21,768 nt of DNA from positions 1-21,768 of the IMG/VR virus record IMGVR_UViG_3300034110_000528. One strand, given 5' to 3'. Source of the DNA: a virus. Below, piece by piece: positions 7,351 to 14,250 of this stretch. Under the pieces are notes generated by a model. That model did not search any database and was not told the origin of the DNA. It was given only the letters and a program-made list of their open reading frames with translations. Every line of letters starts with the position of its first letter. The stretch's first letter is position 1. The translations under genes and the position numbers were made by a program.

Positions 7351-7777
7351 TTACTTGTTCCTCTTTATAGTCTGGATCGTTTGCACGGTTAATTTGTTTG
7401 TAGATAAAGCCAAGCACATCCGCCTGACCTGCACGGAAACAGGACTCGCGTTCTGCATCATGGCCACCGCGCACATAGCTTGATTTGTTGGCATACATGA
7501 ATGTGAGGTGAGCAAGTACCCGCTGGCCGTTGTAATCCAGATCAAAGACATTGCGGTAGGTTTCAGGCGTAGCTGTACGCGCTGTTTGAACCTTTACAAA
7601 TGCGCCACGCTCACCCTCTTGGCTTTCTTCCTTTGCCTTGGGTAATGAGCGTTCAGCAAGTTCAGCCTGGTAACTTTTAATCTGGCTTTTTAGCTCTCGG
7701 TTTTTGCTGACTTCATTCCACCAGCCAACGGCTAGGATCAGACCAGCAATAAGCATCAAAGCTACGGAAATAATCAC
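7343..7777 (-). CDS. Membrane-anchored Bbp19-like phage protein
   Basis: This 144-residue protein starts with GTG at 7777 (AGGAG 8 bases upstream; the portal stop overlaps it as GTGA). Residues 2-20 are a hydrophobic segment (IISVALMLIAGLILAVGWW), followed by a charged helix (about 22-58). The C-terminal part (about 74-130) has the spacing YRNVF...G-x-RVLAHL...YV-x-GG-x-D...CFRAGQ-x-x-V-x-x-x-I, which resembles Bbp19-type proteins found next to portal genes in BPP-1-like podophages. Those are usually short and soluble, so the membrane anchor is odd. It could be an inner-membrane accessory of assembly or ejection, or an unrelated membrane protein (the N-terminus resembles Rz-type proteins). 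The homology is from pattern memory and is moderate. Confidence 0.55.
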   Translation of the reverse strand: MIISVALMLIAGLILAVGWWNEVSKNRELKSQIKSYQAELAERSLPKAKEESQEGERGAFVKVQTARTATPETYRNVFDLDYNGQRVLAHLTFMYANKSSYVRGGHDAERESCFRAGQADVLGFIYKQINRANDPDYKEEQVND

Positions 7778-9417
7778 TGCATTACTCCTGTTGCGGGTTC
7801 AGCACCGATCTGTTTCTCAATGCCTTTGACCACTGCACCGCCGGCCATTTCCATCATGGCTTGCTGTTGCTGTTGCTGGGCCTGTTCTTCCTGTGCCTTT
7901 TGACGTGCCGCACGCAACTCTTGAACCTCATCTGCTGTACGCATGATCGATTGAGGAACGCCACGGCCTGTTCCTGTAATCGTTGCTACTGCATCAAAAT
8001 CGATATTGTCCAGAATGGTTGGCTCTACAGCTGCTGCATTCCCCATGCTGGCGATGTACTGCTCAGTGGCATACACTTCTTCCATACGCTGAGAACGTGC
8101 CAGTGGTGACACAAACTTGAATGAAAGATTGCGACCCCATAATTCTTCTGGTGGCTGTCCTAAAACACCAGAACGCAATGCCAGACCAAAACAGCGATCA
8201 AGGATAGATTTCAGGTATTCAGTTTGCAGACGGCCATACATAGGACCGAGCAGCTGCCGGATCAACTCAACACGTGTATTGATTTCTGTTGCTGTCATGG
8301 TGCTAGTCCCAATTGGTGGCAACTGATCAGCCATGAGCTTGCGACGAATGCCGCCTTGTAACTGGTTTAAGAGATATTCGGAGATCTGGAAGTTCACGCC
8401 GTCATCCAGGCGTTTCATTGAATCTACTGAATTGGCAATAATCACTTTACGTGGACCAATACGCACGGTATGCGGATTTAAAACGCCGTCATCCTCAGCA
8501 ATCCACATACCACCAATTTGAAGATCAGCAGAACGTACAGTGTTCTTCATCAGGTCATTGGCTGTCTTGGCATCCGGCAAAGCCAAAGTCATCTGACCAT
8601 TGCCATATACCGAGTTTGGCAACTTGCGCAGACGTGGTACCGAGCAAGGAAATTCGTGATAGCCAGATTCCTTCAGCATGTGCTGATTGCTCTGGTCAAT
8701 ATGAAAGGATGCAAACGGCATAGCCTTGTTGATCTGGCCAGCACCCACCTGTTTACGCGGCTGAATCACATGCAGCAATTTTAGTTTGGTATCTGGTGAT
8801 TTCTTGGCTGTATCAACAACCGTGTAATGGCAGTTCTTTTCACCATAGGTATTAATCATGGCTTCGGCTGTCATTTCATGTTCACGGTAAATCGTATCAA
8901 TCAGGCCGTCAGCACGTGATGATCCGATAAAACAGCTACCCGTTGGCCATGACTCGAACACATAGCCACCACCTGCTTCACGATCAATATCGACATACAT
9001 CACGCCCCAACCAGCGGTGACAACGTCCGTGATCGTGTCGAAGTTCTCACTGTCAAAGTTTGCGCCGTGGATATTGCGCCACATGAACTGACACACATCC
9101 TCAAGCCAGCGTTCACCCTCGGTGACTTCTGATAGGTCATCGATACCGTCCGGCTGTGCCTTAAACCAGATTGCATTCGCAGGTGTAACGCCGTTCATGA
9201 TCATGGATACCAGCACCTGGACAGAATCGGCAGCGGTTGAGTCGTACAGATCTGCACGCTCAGTCTCACGCTGATTCTTTACATCACTTCCAGCAAAGGA
9301 CTGCTGACGCTCAGGCGCACCAAACCGATAGCATTCAGCCCAATGCGACTCATACTGTGCACGCGCAGCTTTGAGTTGTCCCAAACGGGTACAGTATTTA
9401 CGAGCGTCGTTTTGCAT
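7774..9417 (-). CDS. Portal (head-to-tail connecting) protein
   Basis: This 547-residue protein fits the T7 gp8-type portal family. The N-terminus has RLGQLKAARAQYESHWAECYRF, then RETERADLYDSTAADSVQVL and SMIMNGVTPANAIWF, which are characteristic of podovirus connectors. The middle has GWGVMYVDID and the stem and wing region. The C-terminus ends in a Gln-rich tract (about 511-527). It forms the 12-mer at the capsid vertex through which DNA is packaged and ejected. Its start overlaps the 78-residue gene by one base (TAATG) and its stop overlaps the next gene by 4 bases. No terminase lies in front of it, unlike in lambda-type or P22-type gene order. Confidence 0.9.
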   Translation of the reverse strand: MQNDARKYCTRLGQLKAARAQYESHWAECYRFGAPERQQSFAGSDVKNQRETERADLYDSTAADSVQVLVSMIMNGVTPANAIWFKAQPDGIDDLSEVTEGERWLEDVCQFMWRNIHGANFDSENFDTITDVVTAGWGVMYVDIDREAGGGYVFESWPTGSCFIGSSRADGLIDTIYREHEMTAEAMINTYGEKNCHYTVVDTAKKSPDTKLKLLHVIQPRKQVGAGQINKAMPFASFHIDQSNQHMLKESGYHEFPCSVPRLRKLPNSVYGNGQMTLALPDAKTANDLMKNTVRSADLQIGGMWIAEDDGVLNPHTVRIGPRKVIIANSVDSMKRLDDGVNFQISEYLLNQLQGGIRRKLMADQLPPIGTSTMTATEINTRVELIRQLLGPMYGRLQTEYLKSILDRCFGLALRSGVLGQPPEELWGRNLSFKFVSPLARSQRMEEVYATEQYIASMGNAAAVEPTILDNIDFDAVATITGTGRGVPQSIMRTADEVQELRAARQKAQEEQAQQQQQQAMMEMAGGAVVKGIEKQIGAEPATGVMQ

Positions 9418-9653
9418 TATTCACCACCACCTAGTTTTGATTTGTTTCCAAAAAGTGGCCCACGCATAGAGTTCACCGCCGCTCTAAAGCGATCACCATC
9501 CTCTCCGCCACCCAATACGCTCATTGAACTACCCATAGAGCTACCAGTACGGCGCATTGCTTTTTTGGCATTGGATTCTGCTGTAGCCTTTTCGGCTGCC
9601 CGGCGTGCATCACCTTCCGGATCTTGCTGCACCACCTTAGGTTTAGATCCCAT
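9417..9653 (-). CDS. Small virion-associated protein (T7 gp7.3-like by position)
   Basis: This 78-residue protein is basic, low-complexity and Gly/Ser/Met-rich (MGSKPKVVQQDPEGDARRAA..., later SSMGSSMSVLGGGEDGDRF, ending KSKLGGGE). It has no fold that I recognise. The ribosome site GGAGG is strong, and the portal gene overlaps its stop by one base. Many T7-like podophages have a short Gly-rich protein directly before the portal gene (gp6.7/gp7.3) that joins the virion or is ejected, and this gene holds that place. The role is inferred only from place and composition. Confidence 0.55.
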   Translation of the reverse strand: MGSKPKVVQQDPEGDARRAAEKATAESNAKKAMRRTGSSMGSSMSVLGGGEDGDRFRAAVNSMRGPLFGNKSKLGGGE

Positions 9654-9655
9654 GG

Positions 9656-10003
9656 TTATTCCTCCACTGAATCCCAGCCGCGATCAGTCAACACGTTTTG
9701 GACACGTTTAACTTCGGCAGTTTGTGATTTAAGTTGCTGTACTGGTGCTGCGGTTTTGCTTTGTGCTTTTGATTGAGCTTCCAGCGCTTTGATCTTTTCT
9801 TCTGCTTCAGCGAGCTTTTGCGCCACGGCATCGAACTGCTCAGCCGGCACAAGTGCATCAGTAGACTGGTCTTGTGATTCATCTTGACCAGTAATGTGCT
9901 CTACCGCTGCATCGGCCTGTTCTGCTGTAGTTGGTTGCGCCGTAGTTTCGACTGCTGGTTCCGGTGTCTTTGCACCTGGTGTACTTACTTTGCGAGCTGC
10001 CAT
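9656..10003 (-). CDS. Hypothetical protein, first gene of the late cassette
   Basis: This 115-residue protein has three parts. Residues 1-50 are disordered and rich in Ala, Thr, Pro, Glu and Gln. Residues about 55-85 form a likely coiled coil (AEQFDAVAQKLAEAEEKIKAL). The short conserved-looking end is QNVLTDRGWDSVEE. No family is recognised. The ATG at 10003 directly follows the seven-T tract of a terminator, and the only ribosome site, AGGG, is part of the hairpin. It is the first gene after that terminator and leads into the gp7.3-like and portal genes. It may be a head-completion or structural accessory protein, but this is a guess. Confidence 0.6.
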   Translation of the reverse strand: MAARKVSTPGAKTPEPAVETTAQPTTAEQADAAVEHITGQDESQDQSTDALVPAEQFDAVAQKLAEAEEKIKALEAQSKAQSKTAAPVQQLKSQTAEVKRVQNVLTDRGWDSVEE

Positions 10004-10033
10004 AAAAAAACCCTATCGTTGGTTGATAGGGTT
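10004..10033 (-). terminator. Terminator between early and late genes, overlapping the RBS
   Basis: On the minus strand AACCCTATC pairs perfectly with GATAGGGTT (9 pairs) around a 7-base loop. A seven-T tract begins within the end of the stem and runs straight into the ATG at 10003. It ends the early operon after the 119-residue gene and hides the AGGG ribosome site of the first late gene. Confidence 0.87.
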
Positions 10034-10055
10034 ACTGTGGGGGTATGGGTGTTCG

Positions 10056-10070
10056 GGTTTGTTGGGTGTT
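10056..10070 (-). repeat. 15-base C/A-rich direct repeat, copy 2
   Basis: This is identical on the minus strand (AACACCCAACAAACC) to 5147-5161 and again begins in the stop codon of the upstream gene. The following stretch to 10034 stays C-rich and repeats the octamer AACACCCA. The element sits 23 bases before the terminator at 10004-10033. Confidence 0.75.
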
Positions 10071-10429
10071 TAATCCAATGATCTTGGGTTTATGTTTACT
10101 TGATTGTCATATTCGTGAAATCCCTCTATAGCAAACCCAAAATATACAGCCCAAACATGATGGTCTATAAGCACCCTACCAAAGCCAAAAACCTCCTTTT
10201 TATGCCAATCAATATTTTTTCTCGACGGCGTTTCAAATGTTGGTAGGTATCTTATTGGAGATTTTTTGCAATGAGCTAAATACTGAAACAGTCGCATCAT
10301 TTCACGACATGAGTTTTCAGAATGACAAATTACCATCACTTTCTCGCTTGCTGACAATTCAAGCGCCTCTTCCAATAACCTTGTGCTACGACCTGAACCA
10401 CGTGCATGCATTTCAATATAATTTTTCAT
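10070..10429 (-). CDS. Small P-loop-like protein of unknown function
   Basis: This 119-residue protein is markedly more AT-rich than its neighbours. Residues 9-16 read ARGSGRST, close to a Walker A loop (GxGKS/T) but with Arg for Lys, and a helix (RLLEEALELS) and a strand (KVMVICHSE) follow, as in P-loop NTPases. Near residue 85 the sequence RVLIDHHVW could serve as a Walker B strand ending in Asp. The protein is too short for a helicase or a terminase. Small phage proteins of this RGSG-[KR]-[ST]-T type are known but have no assigned role. It is the last gene before the early/late terminator. The different base composition suggests separate acquisition. Confidence 0.55.
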   Translation of the reverse strand: MKNYIEMHARGSGRSTRLLEEALELSASEKVMVICHSENSCREMMRLFQYLAHCKKSPIRYLPTFETPSRKNIDWHKKEVFGFGRVLIDHHVWAVYFGFAIEGFHEYDNQVNINPRSLD

Positions 10430-10436
10430 TAACTAT

Positions 10437-10580
10437 CTACCTAAACTTATTAAAAAAACTCTGATTTTTCATGCCGACGTACTGACACCAGCCCCACAAT
10501 TCACGCCAGTAAAACCACTCGCCGTTGACCTCCTTCCACGGCGTGCCATCATTCTCGATGTGGGTGTAGTCAGGTGGCAT
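10437..10580 (-). CDS. 47-residue aromatic-rich small protein
   Basis: The frame starts MPPDYTHIENDGTPWKEVNG and ends NQSFFNKFR. The ribosome site GAGGGG lies 6 bases before the ATG at 10580, and the start overlaps the stop of the preceding small gene by 11 bases. It is rich in Trp and Tyr (four Trp in the stretch EWFYWRELWGWCQY), a style seen in many tiny phage early proteins. No family or function is recognised. The last codons become AT-rich and merge into the AT-rich gene that follows. Confidence 0.6.
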   Translation of the reverse strand: MPPDYTHIENDGTPWKEVNGEWFYWRELWGWCQYVGMKNQSFFNKFR

Positions 10581-10749
10581 GAAATACCCCCTCTACAGCA
10601 GTGAACTCCTTTCCGCTTTCATCCGTCGCAGTAATAATTTTTAATCCACTACGACGGCCAATATCTACTTTTACAATGGTTAGCTTGCCTTGTGGTTTCC
10701 AGCATGGACTGTCGTGCGTTACTGTTTGGCCAACCTTAAAATCTCTCAC
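10570..10749 (-). CDS. 59-residue small protein with a GTG start
   Basis: The start is GTG at 10749, which overlaps the TGA of the preceding helix-turn-helix gene (GTGA), so translation is probably coupled. The sequence begins RDFKVGQTVTHDSPCWKPQ after the initiator and continues with alternating strands (LTIVKVDI, LKIITATDESGKEF), suggesting a small beta-barrel of SH3 or KOW type. No family is certain. An SH3-like fold would fit nucleic-acid or protein binding, but nothing shows this directly. Confidence 0.6.
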   Translation of the reverse strand: MRDFKVGQTVTHDSPCWKPQGKLTIVKVDIGRRSGLKIITATDESGKEFTAVEGVFHAT

Positions 10750-11198
10750 AACCCTAACTCCCGATCCAACTCATCAATGACCTGATCACACAGGCCGCCG
10801 TCTTCAAAAATATCCATCTGGCCAATCTTGTACTTGTATGTGGCCCACTCGCCTTCCAGTGGGTAGCGCACAATGCCCGTCTCTGTTTGCCAGAGCATGA
10901 TGAAGGCGTGGCCGTTGTCATAGTTCGGTACACCACCACGCGCCCATTCTGAAACTGTAGAAGCACCGGACACCGGCAGAACGTCTGCAATCTTTTCGTG
11001 TGTCCAGCCGCATTTGCCTAAGTCCAGAATCATTCGATTGAAGTCCGGACGTTTGTAATTTCGAAGTTTTAACTTGAACTCTTTGACCTTCTTTTTGGTA
11101 TGCAGATTGATAAAACGCGCGCGCGCGCGAGGGTCGTTCGTATAAACCCCCTCTCCACACTCACCACCGACCAGTTGCAGCCCCATAGAACTTCCCAT
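10746..11198 (-). CDS. Helix-turn-helix protein in the late-regulator position
   Basis: I place the start at ATG 11198 (AGGGG 5 bases upstream), giving 150 residues; a GTG at 11216 in the same frame would add six. Residues about 56-90 hold a helix-turn-helix: NRMILDLGKCGWTHEKIADV followed by SGASTVSEWARGGVPN, where the second helix fits a recognition helix. The C-terminal half (GHAFIMLWQTETG...) is not diagnostic. Lambdoid phages often place an antiterminator or late activator after rusA, and a terminator stands between this gene and the late cassette, so a role in late gene control is a reasonable inference. It has no zinc finger typical of Q proteins. A (CG)7 run lies inside the gene. Confidence 0.6.
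   Translation of the reverse strand: MGSSMGLQLVGGECGEGVYTNDPRARARFINLHTKKKVKEFKLKLRNYKRPDFNRMILDLGKCGWTHEKIADVLPVSGASTVSEWARGGVPNYDNGHAFIMLWQTETGIVRYPLEGEWATYKYKIGQMDIFEDGGLCDQVIDELDRELGL
11116..11129. repeat. (CG)7 dinucleotide run
   Basis: Seven uninterrupted CG units lie in the coding region of the helix-turn-helix gene and encode an Arg-Ala-Arg-Ala stretch. Slippage by one unit would shift the frame early in the protein. Confidence 0.9.
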
Positions 11199-11217
11199 AG
11201 CAACCCCTATATTCACT

Positions 11218-11733
11218 TTAAATTTCCATCACTTTTATTTTGAGTAATCCGCCTTTAACCACATTGCCCCGGCGTACTATCAGCTCATCAAACTGTTCGT
11301 CATCTACGCAAAATTCACACTTCACCAGGCTATCAATTGTTGCTTTCAAGTAATTATCGATATCCCGTCTTAATCGATTCGGAAAATGAAACGTCACCTC
11401 CAGTTTTAACCGTGCTGTTGTATTGATCCGTGGTACCAACATGCTGACCAGATCATGAAAATCTCTTGCCTCATCACTCAACTTGAAACCGCGTCCAGAT
11501 TTCTTCCAGTAGTGGTTCACGCTTGGAGGAATAGCCGGCAAATTAAAATCTAAAATAACTTTTTCACCCCCTACGCTATTTCGCTCTAGTTTCGCGTCTA
11601 CGGCGTTTTGTTCTGCTTCATGTGTCTTTGCTTCAATTTTGTTTTTAAATTGCACTGACGCGCATTCCTTGCGCAAATTATGCTTATTCAAATGAACTTC
11701 TAACTGTTTTTCGCTCCAACGGGTTCCAGTCAT
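11218..11733 (-). CDS. rusA: RusA-type Holliday junction resolvase
   Basis: The RusA domain spans about residues 58-171: LPAIPPSVNHYWKKSGRGF, then RRDIDNYLKATIDSL with acidic residues D124 and D126 and K130, D134, and a second acidic pair in VDDEQFDEL (D144, D145). These match the metal-binding active site of RusA nucleases, which cut four-way junctions during recombination and replication. The family is usually about 120 residues. Here 55 extra N-terminal residues (TRWSEKQLEVHLNK..., basic and helical) precede the domain. The start is secure, with GAGG 7 bases upstream of an ATG that overlaps the previous stop (ATGA). It belongs to the early replication operon. Confidence 0.88.
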   Translation of the reverse strand: MTGTRWSEKQLEVHLNKHNLRKECASVQFKNKIEAKTHEAEQNAVDAKLERNSVGGEKVILDFNLPAIPPSVNHYWKKSGRGFKLSDEARDFHDLVSMLVPRINTTARLKLEVTFHFPNRLRRDIDNYLKATIDSLVKCEFCVDDEQFDELIVRRGNVVKGGLLKIKVMEI

Positions 11734-11981
11734 GTACCAGCCTCAAATAATTGTTTAGCTTTTTCGGTTGGCAGGAATCCTTGTGGGTATTTTTTATCGC
11801 CTGTGATGTATCCAAGCTTCTCAAGTGATGCCAGATACTTCTGCACAGTTCTTTTGCTTACGTCTGAAACCACATCATCCAGAACATCCTGCACATAGGT
11901 TTTCTTTCTCCGGAACGTGATGAACAAAACGATTTCAATCGTGAGTTCAAACATGTGGCCGTGTGATTGACTGATACTCAT
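11730..11981 (-). CDS. Small winged-helix DNA-binding protein
   Basis: In this 83-residue protein, about residues 27-75 have the winged-helix pattern: a helix (KTYVQDVLDDVV), a turn, a recognition helix (SKRTVQKYLASLEKLGYI) and a wing (TGDKKYPQGFLPTEKAKQLF). The N-terminal 25 residues are more hydrophobic. It is coupled by ATGA overlaps to the helicase loader before it and rusA after it. It may help replication initiation or regulate the operon. The fold is likely; the role is open. Confidence 0.65.
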   Translation of the reverse strand: MSISQSHGHMFELTIEIVLFITFRRKKTYVQDVLDDVVSDVSKRTVQKYLASLEKLGYITGDKKYPQGFLPTEKAKQLFEAGT

Positions 11982-12721
11982 GCTGCACCCCCTGTACGTT
12001 GATCATTCCAATTGCATTCGACTACGCTTAAACCACCTTGCTGGAAACGTGACCAAAGACGATCACCCAAGTCTTTTTGCAGTTCTTCCAGGGTTAAATT
12101 TGAAATCAGCATGGTCGGCTTCATGCGGTCATAGCGTGCATATAAAACCTTGTGTACCAGCTCGCGGCGCTTATCACGATCATGTAATCCGTATTCATCC
12201 AGAATTAATAAATCGTATTGAGTGAAATCATGGATTACAGATTTCTCTGTAGCGTCCGGTGCATCCCATGCGTGCATGATTTTTTGTGCCAGATCCTCAC
12301 TGGTGATGTAGCGTGCATGCTTGCCCTTGTTGAGTAGTGTTCTGGCCGTTGCACAGCTCAAATGGGTTTTCCCTGTACCTGTAGGCCCCACCATCACAAA
12401 GTTATTCTTGTCGCCGTTGATCATATTCTTGGCAAAAGAAACAACCTGATTCAGTGCATTCTGGTGTCCTGCATGTTTCACCAGGTAATTCTTAAAACCT
12501 GAATGAGCATGACGTTCTGGAAGTTGAGCACCTGCAAAATGCTTTTCACGTACCTGACGATCCACTTCGGCCTGTGCTTGTGCAAGTTGTGCTTCATGGA
12601 ACTCTACGGCGCATTTAGGGCACTTGTGATATGGGCCTGCTTGAACCATAGCGACCTGATGCTTGTTGCAGATCTCTTGAACTTTTTTCAGTCCAAACGA
12701 AAACGATGACATTGCGTTCAT
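11978..12721 (-). CDS. dnaC: DnaC-like replicative helicase loader ATPase
   Basis: This 247-residue AAA+ ATPase of the DnaC/IstB group loads the host DnaB helicase at the phage origin. It has Walker A GPTGTGKT (112-119), Walker B LLILDE (171-176), a sensor-1-like SNLT (207-210) and an arginine in GDRLWSRF (219-226) that fits the sensor-2/arginine-finger region. The N-terminal part has C18, H21, C34 and C37, a probable zinc knuckle, followed by a charged helix. The gene overlaps the replication protein stop by 4 bases and the next gene by 4 bases. It is more likely a phage loader than an IstB transposase helper because no transposase is present. Confidence 0.88.
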   Translation of the reverse strand: MNAMSSFSFGLKKVQEICNKHQVAMVQAGPYHKCPKCAVEFHEAQLAQAQAEVDRQVREKHFAGAQLPERHAHSGFKNYLVKHAGHQNALNQVVSFAKNMINGDKNNFVMVGPTGTGKTHLSCATARTLLNKGKHARYITSEDLAQKIMHAWDAPDATEKSVIHDFTQYDLLILDEYGLHDRDKRRELVHKVLYARYDRMKPTMLISNLTLEELQKDLGDRLWSRFQQGGLSVVECNWNDQRTGGAA

Positions 12722-13662
12722 ACGAAGTCCTCCGGGATATCCACTTGGAAGTTTTCAACAGGTGCGTGATAAGTTGCCTGATCTTTCCATGCATCATTCA
12801 CGTTCAGATTTGCGTTAGATTTCTTGGCTGCTTTTGGTTTTTCGGTCTTCGGTTTTGCAGGTTGGTAATTGCGTAACCAGTTCAACCAGGTGGTCATCCA
12901 CTTTTGAGAAATACGTTCAGGTTGACCAACTGACCATTGCGCCAGCTCTTTGAGTTGTTCAAGTACGATGTCTTGTGACAGCTTTGGAAAACTCACAGCT
13001 GCTTGAGCCATGAAATCCTGTTTGATTGGGTAGGTCCCAGATAGATCTTTCAGCGTGTACAGCTTTGGATCGTCAGAGTGGTAATCAATAAAATTCAAAG
13101 CACCACGATCCTGAGGAACAAATTCAGCCGGCGCTTTATTCTTATTATCTTCTAAAGGATCTATAGGAATATCTATTGTGTGTCCTGTTACAGGACTGGT
13201 TGGCAGTTCACTAGTAGGACTATTCTGGTCTTGTGGTGGGACTGGTACAGTTACGGGACTAGTCTTGTTGGTGAACCGATCTTTGATAGAAATCTCATTT
13301 AATCGATAAGATTTCATGCCTTGCTTTCCATTAGCTACAACACTGATCACACCTAATTTAATAAGCTCTTGAAGTGCATTTGAGACGGTCGTCCGGCCAA
13401 GTTTGCGAGATCCAGGAAGATCCCCGCCTTGCAACTGTGAATAGCTGACAAAATCAGACTCTTTGTTATGTCCGTTAATGCGGTTTTCCAGCTCCGCATA
13501 GACGTTACGTGCAGCATCGCTAATGAATGGCCACACTTCTTTTCGATACAAGCGACTAGACATAACATAGCCCTGATCGAACTTATCGCTATACATGCTT
13601 TTTCCAGCCCCTTGTGCTGGTTGTGAAGGCTTCTTAAACGGAATTACTTGTGCAGTATTCAT
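12718..13662 (-). CDS. Phage replication initiation protein with winged helix
   Basis: The start is set at ATG 13662 (314 residues) because GGGGAGG lies 10 bases upstream; an in-frame ATG at 13716 overlapping the previous stop has only a weak site. Residues about 20-125 form an O-protein-like winged-helix domain: YVMSSRLYRKEVWPFISDAA, then ELENRINGHNKESDFVSYSQ, and the recognition helix LGRTTVSNALQELIKLGVIS. A Pro/Thr-rich linker follows. The C-terminal part (about 200-280) with AQAAVSFP and QKWMTTWLNWLRNY resembles DnaT-like primosome domains. Paired with the DnaC-like loader, it should recognise the phage origin and recruit the loader-helicase complex. The origin was not identified; in lambda it lies within the O gene. 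Confidence 0.78.
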   Translation of the reverse strand: MNTAQVIPFKKPSQPAQGAGKSMYSDKFDQGYVMSSRLYRKEVWPFISDAARNVYAELENRINGHNKESDFVSYSQLQGGDLPGSRKLGRTTVSNALQELIKLGVISVVANGKQGMKSYRLNEISIKDRFTNKTSPVTVPVPPQDQNSPTSELPTSPVTGHTIDIPIDPLEDNKNKAPAEFVPQDRGALNFIDYHSDDPKLYTLKDLSGTYPIKQDFMAQAAVSFPKLSQDIVLEQLKELAQWSVGQPERISQKWMTTWLNWLRNYQPAKPKTEKPKAAKKSNANLNVNDAWKDQATYHAPVENFQVDIPEDFV

Positions 13663-13712
13663 AGCTTCACAACCTCCCCGATACGTGTTAAATTCAACAT
13701 TCGTTACATGCC

Positions 13713-14021
13713 TCATTTACTTTCTGAGTGAATGGCAAAGAAGCTCATCTGGTCGCACAGATGGGCTTTTTTTGTGCCGGTAGGTTTCATCAATGGTTCA
13801 GGTGTTAATTCAAAAATAGGCGTGTCTACGGTATCTGTGGTCAGACGCATAAGAGATGCGAGATTATTTAAACGTTCCCGAATTTCAGAAATATTTGATA
13901 TGCCCAAACTTCTAATGTGTTCAGACAAAGTTTTGTTTTCAGACTTCGCAATAGCTTCTAAATCACGTTTTTCTTCATACGTGCATTTGAACGTGATGCT
14001 TTCAGTTAATTTTTCTGACAT
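13713..14021 (-). CDS. Ribbon-helix-helix-like DNA-binding protein
   Basis: In this 102-residue protein, residues 8-40 (SITFKCTYEEKRDLEAIAKS, then ENKTLSEHIRSL) match the strand-helix-helix of Arc/MobC-type ribbon-helix-helix proteins. The remainder is a helix (EIRERLNNLASLMRL) and a loose tail. The last 20 or so residues are encoded by a strong hairpin that acts as a terminator on the opposite strand, so the tail may be non-conserved. Its start shares one base with the Cro-like stop (TAATG). The position after cro is that of a cII or other early regulator. Confidence 0.65.
   Translation of the reverse strand: MSEKLTESITFKCTYEEKRDLEAIAKSENKTLSEHIRSLGISNISEIRERLNNLASLMRLTTDTVDTPIFELTPEPLMKPTGTKKAHLCDQMSFFAIHSESK
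13742..13773 (+). terminator. Plus-strand terminator inside the 3' end of an early gene
   Basis: AGCTCATCTG pairs with CAGATGGGCT (10 pairs, one G-T) around a 6-base loop, followed by seven T on the plus strand. No plus-strand gene ends here; the minus strand encodes the end of the ribbon-helix-helix protein. It would stop transcription entering the immunity region from the left. The minus-strand U-tract is poor. Confidence 0.75.
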
Positions 14022-14236
14022 TAAGCAACCCCTTCGTTTTCTGGGTTTACTTTCTCTTTGTGTAGTCTCTTTAAACCGTCAGCGATTTCATAAGAAAGCC
14101 TTTTACCTTTCTTTCCAGCCTTTAGATCGCTTATGTAGTTTTGTGAGCAAGGAACACTCTCTGCAATTTGTTGCTGAGTCATATTCCCCTTCTCTTTGTC
14201 CTGAAGGTCTTTAATTAACTGACTCCAATTAGTCAT
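14021..14236 (-). CDS. Cro-like helix-turn-helix repressor
   Basis: This 71-residue protein has a single HTH of the XRE/Cro type: MTQQQIAESVPCSQNYISDL (19-38) with the recognition helix at CSQNYISDLKAG, followed by a basic stretch (KKGKRLSYEIADGLKRLHKE). It is transcribed divergently from ci and is the first gene of the early minus-strand operon, the place of cro. It should compete with the repressor for the operators between the two genes. The ribosome site is weak (GGGAA). Confidence 0.8.
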   Translation of the reverse strand: MTNWSQLIKDLQDKEKGNMTQQQIAESVPCSQNYISDLKAGKKGKRLSYEIADGLKRLHKEKVNPENEGVA

Positions 14237-14250
14237 TTCATCATTCCCGT

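Noticed and set aside
11978-12721. IstB transposition helper
   Set aside because: The ATPase resembles both DnaC and IstB, but no transposase or inverted repeats are nearby and the gene sits in a replication operon.
13663-13716. Upstream extension of the replication protein to ATG 13716
   Set aside because: The ATG overlaps the previous stop, which makes it possible, but GGGGAGG before ATG 13662 is far better.
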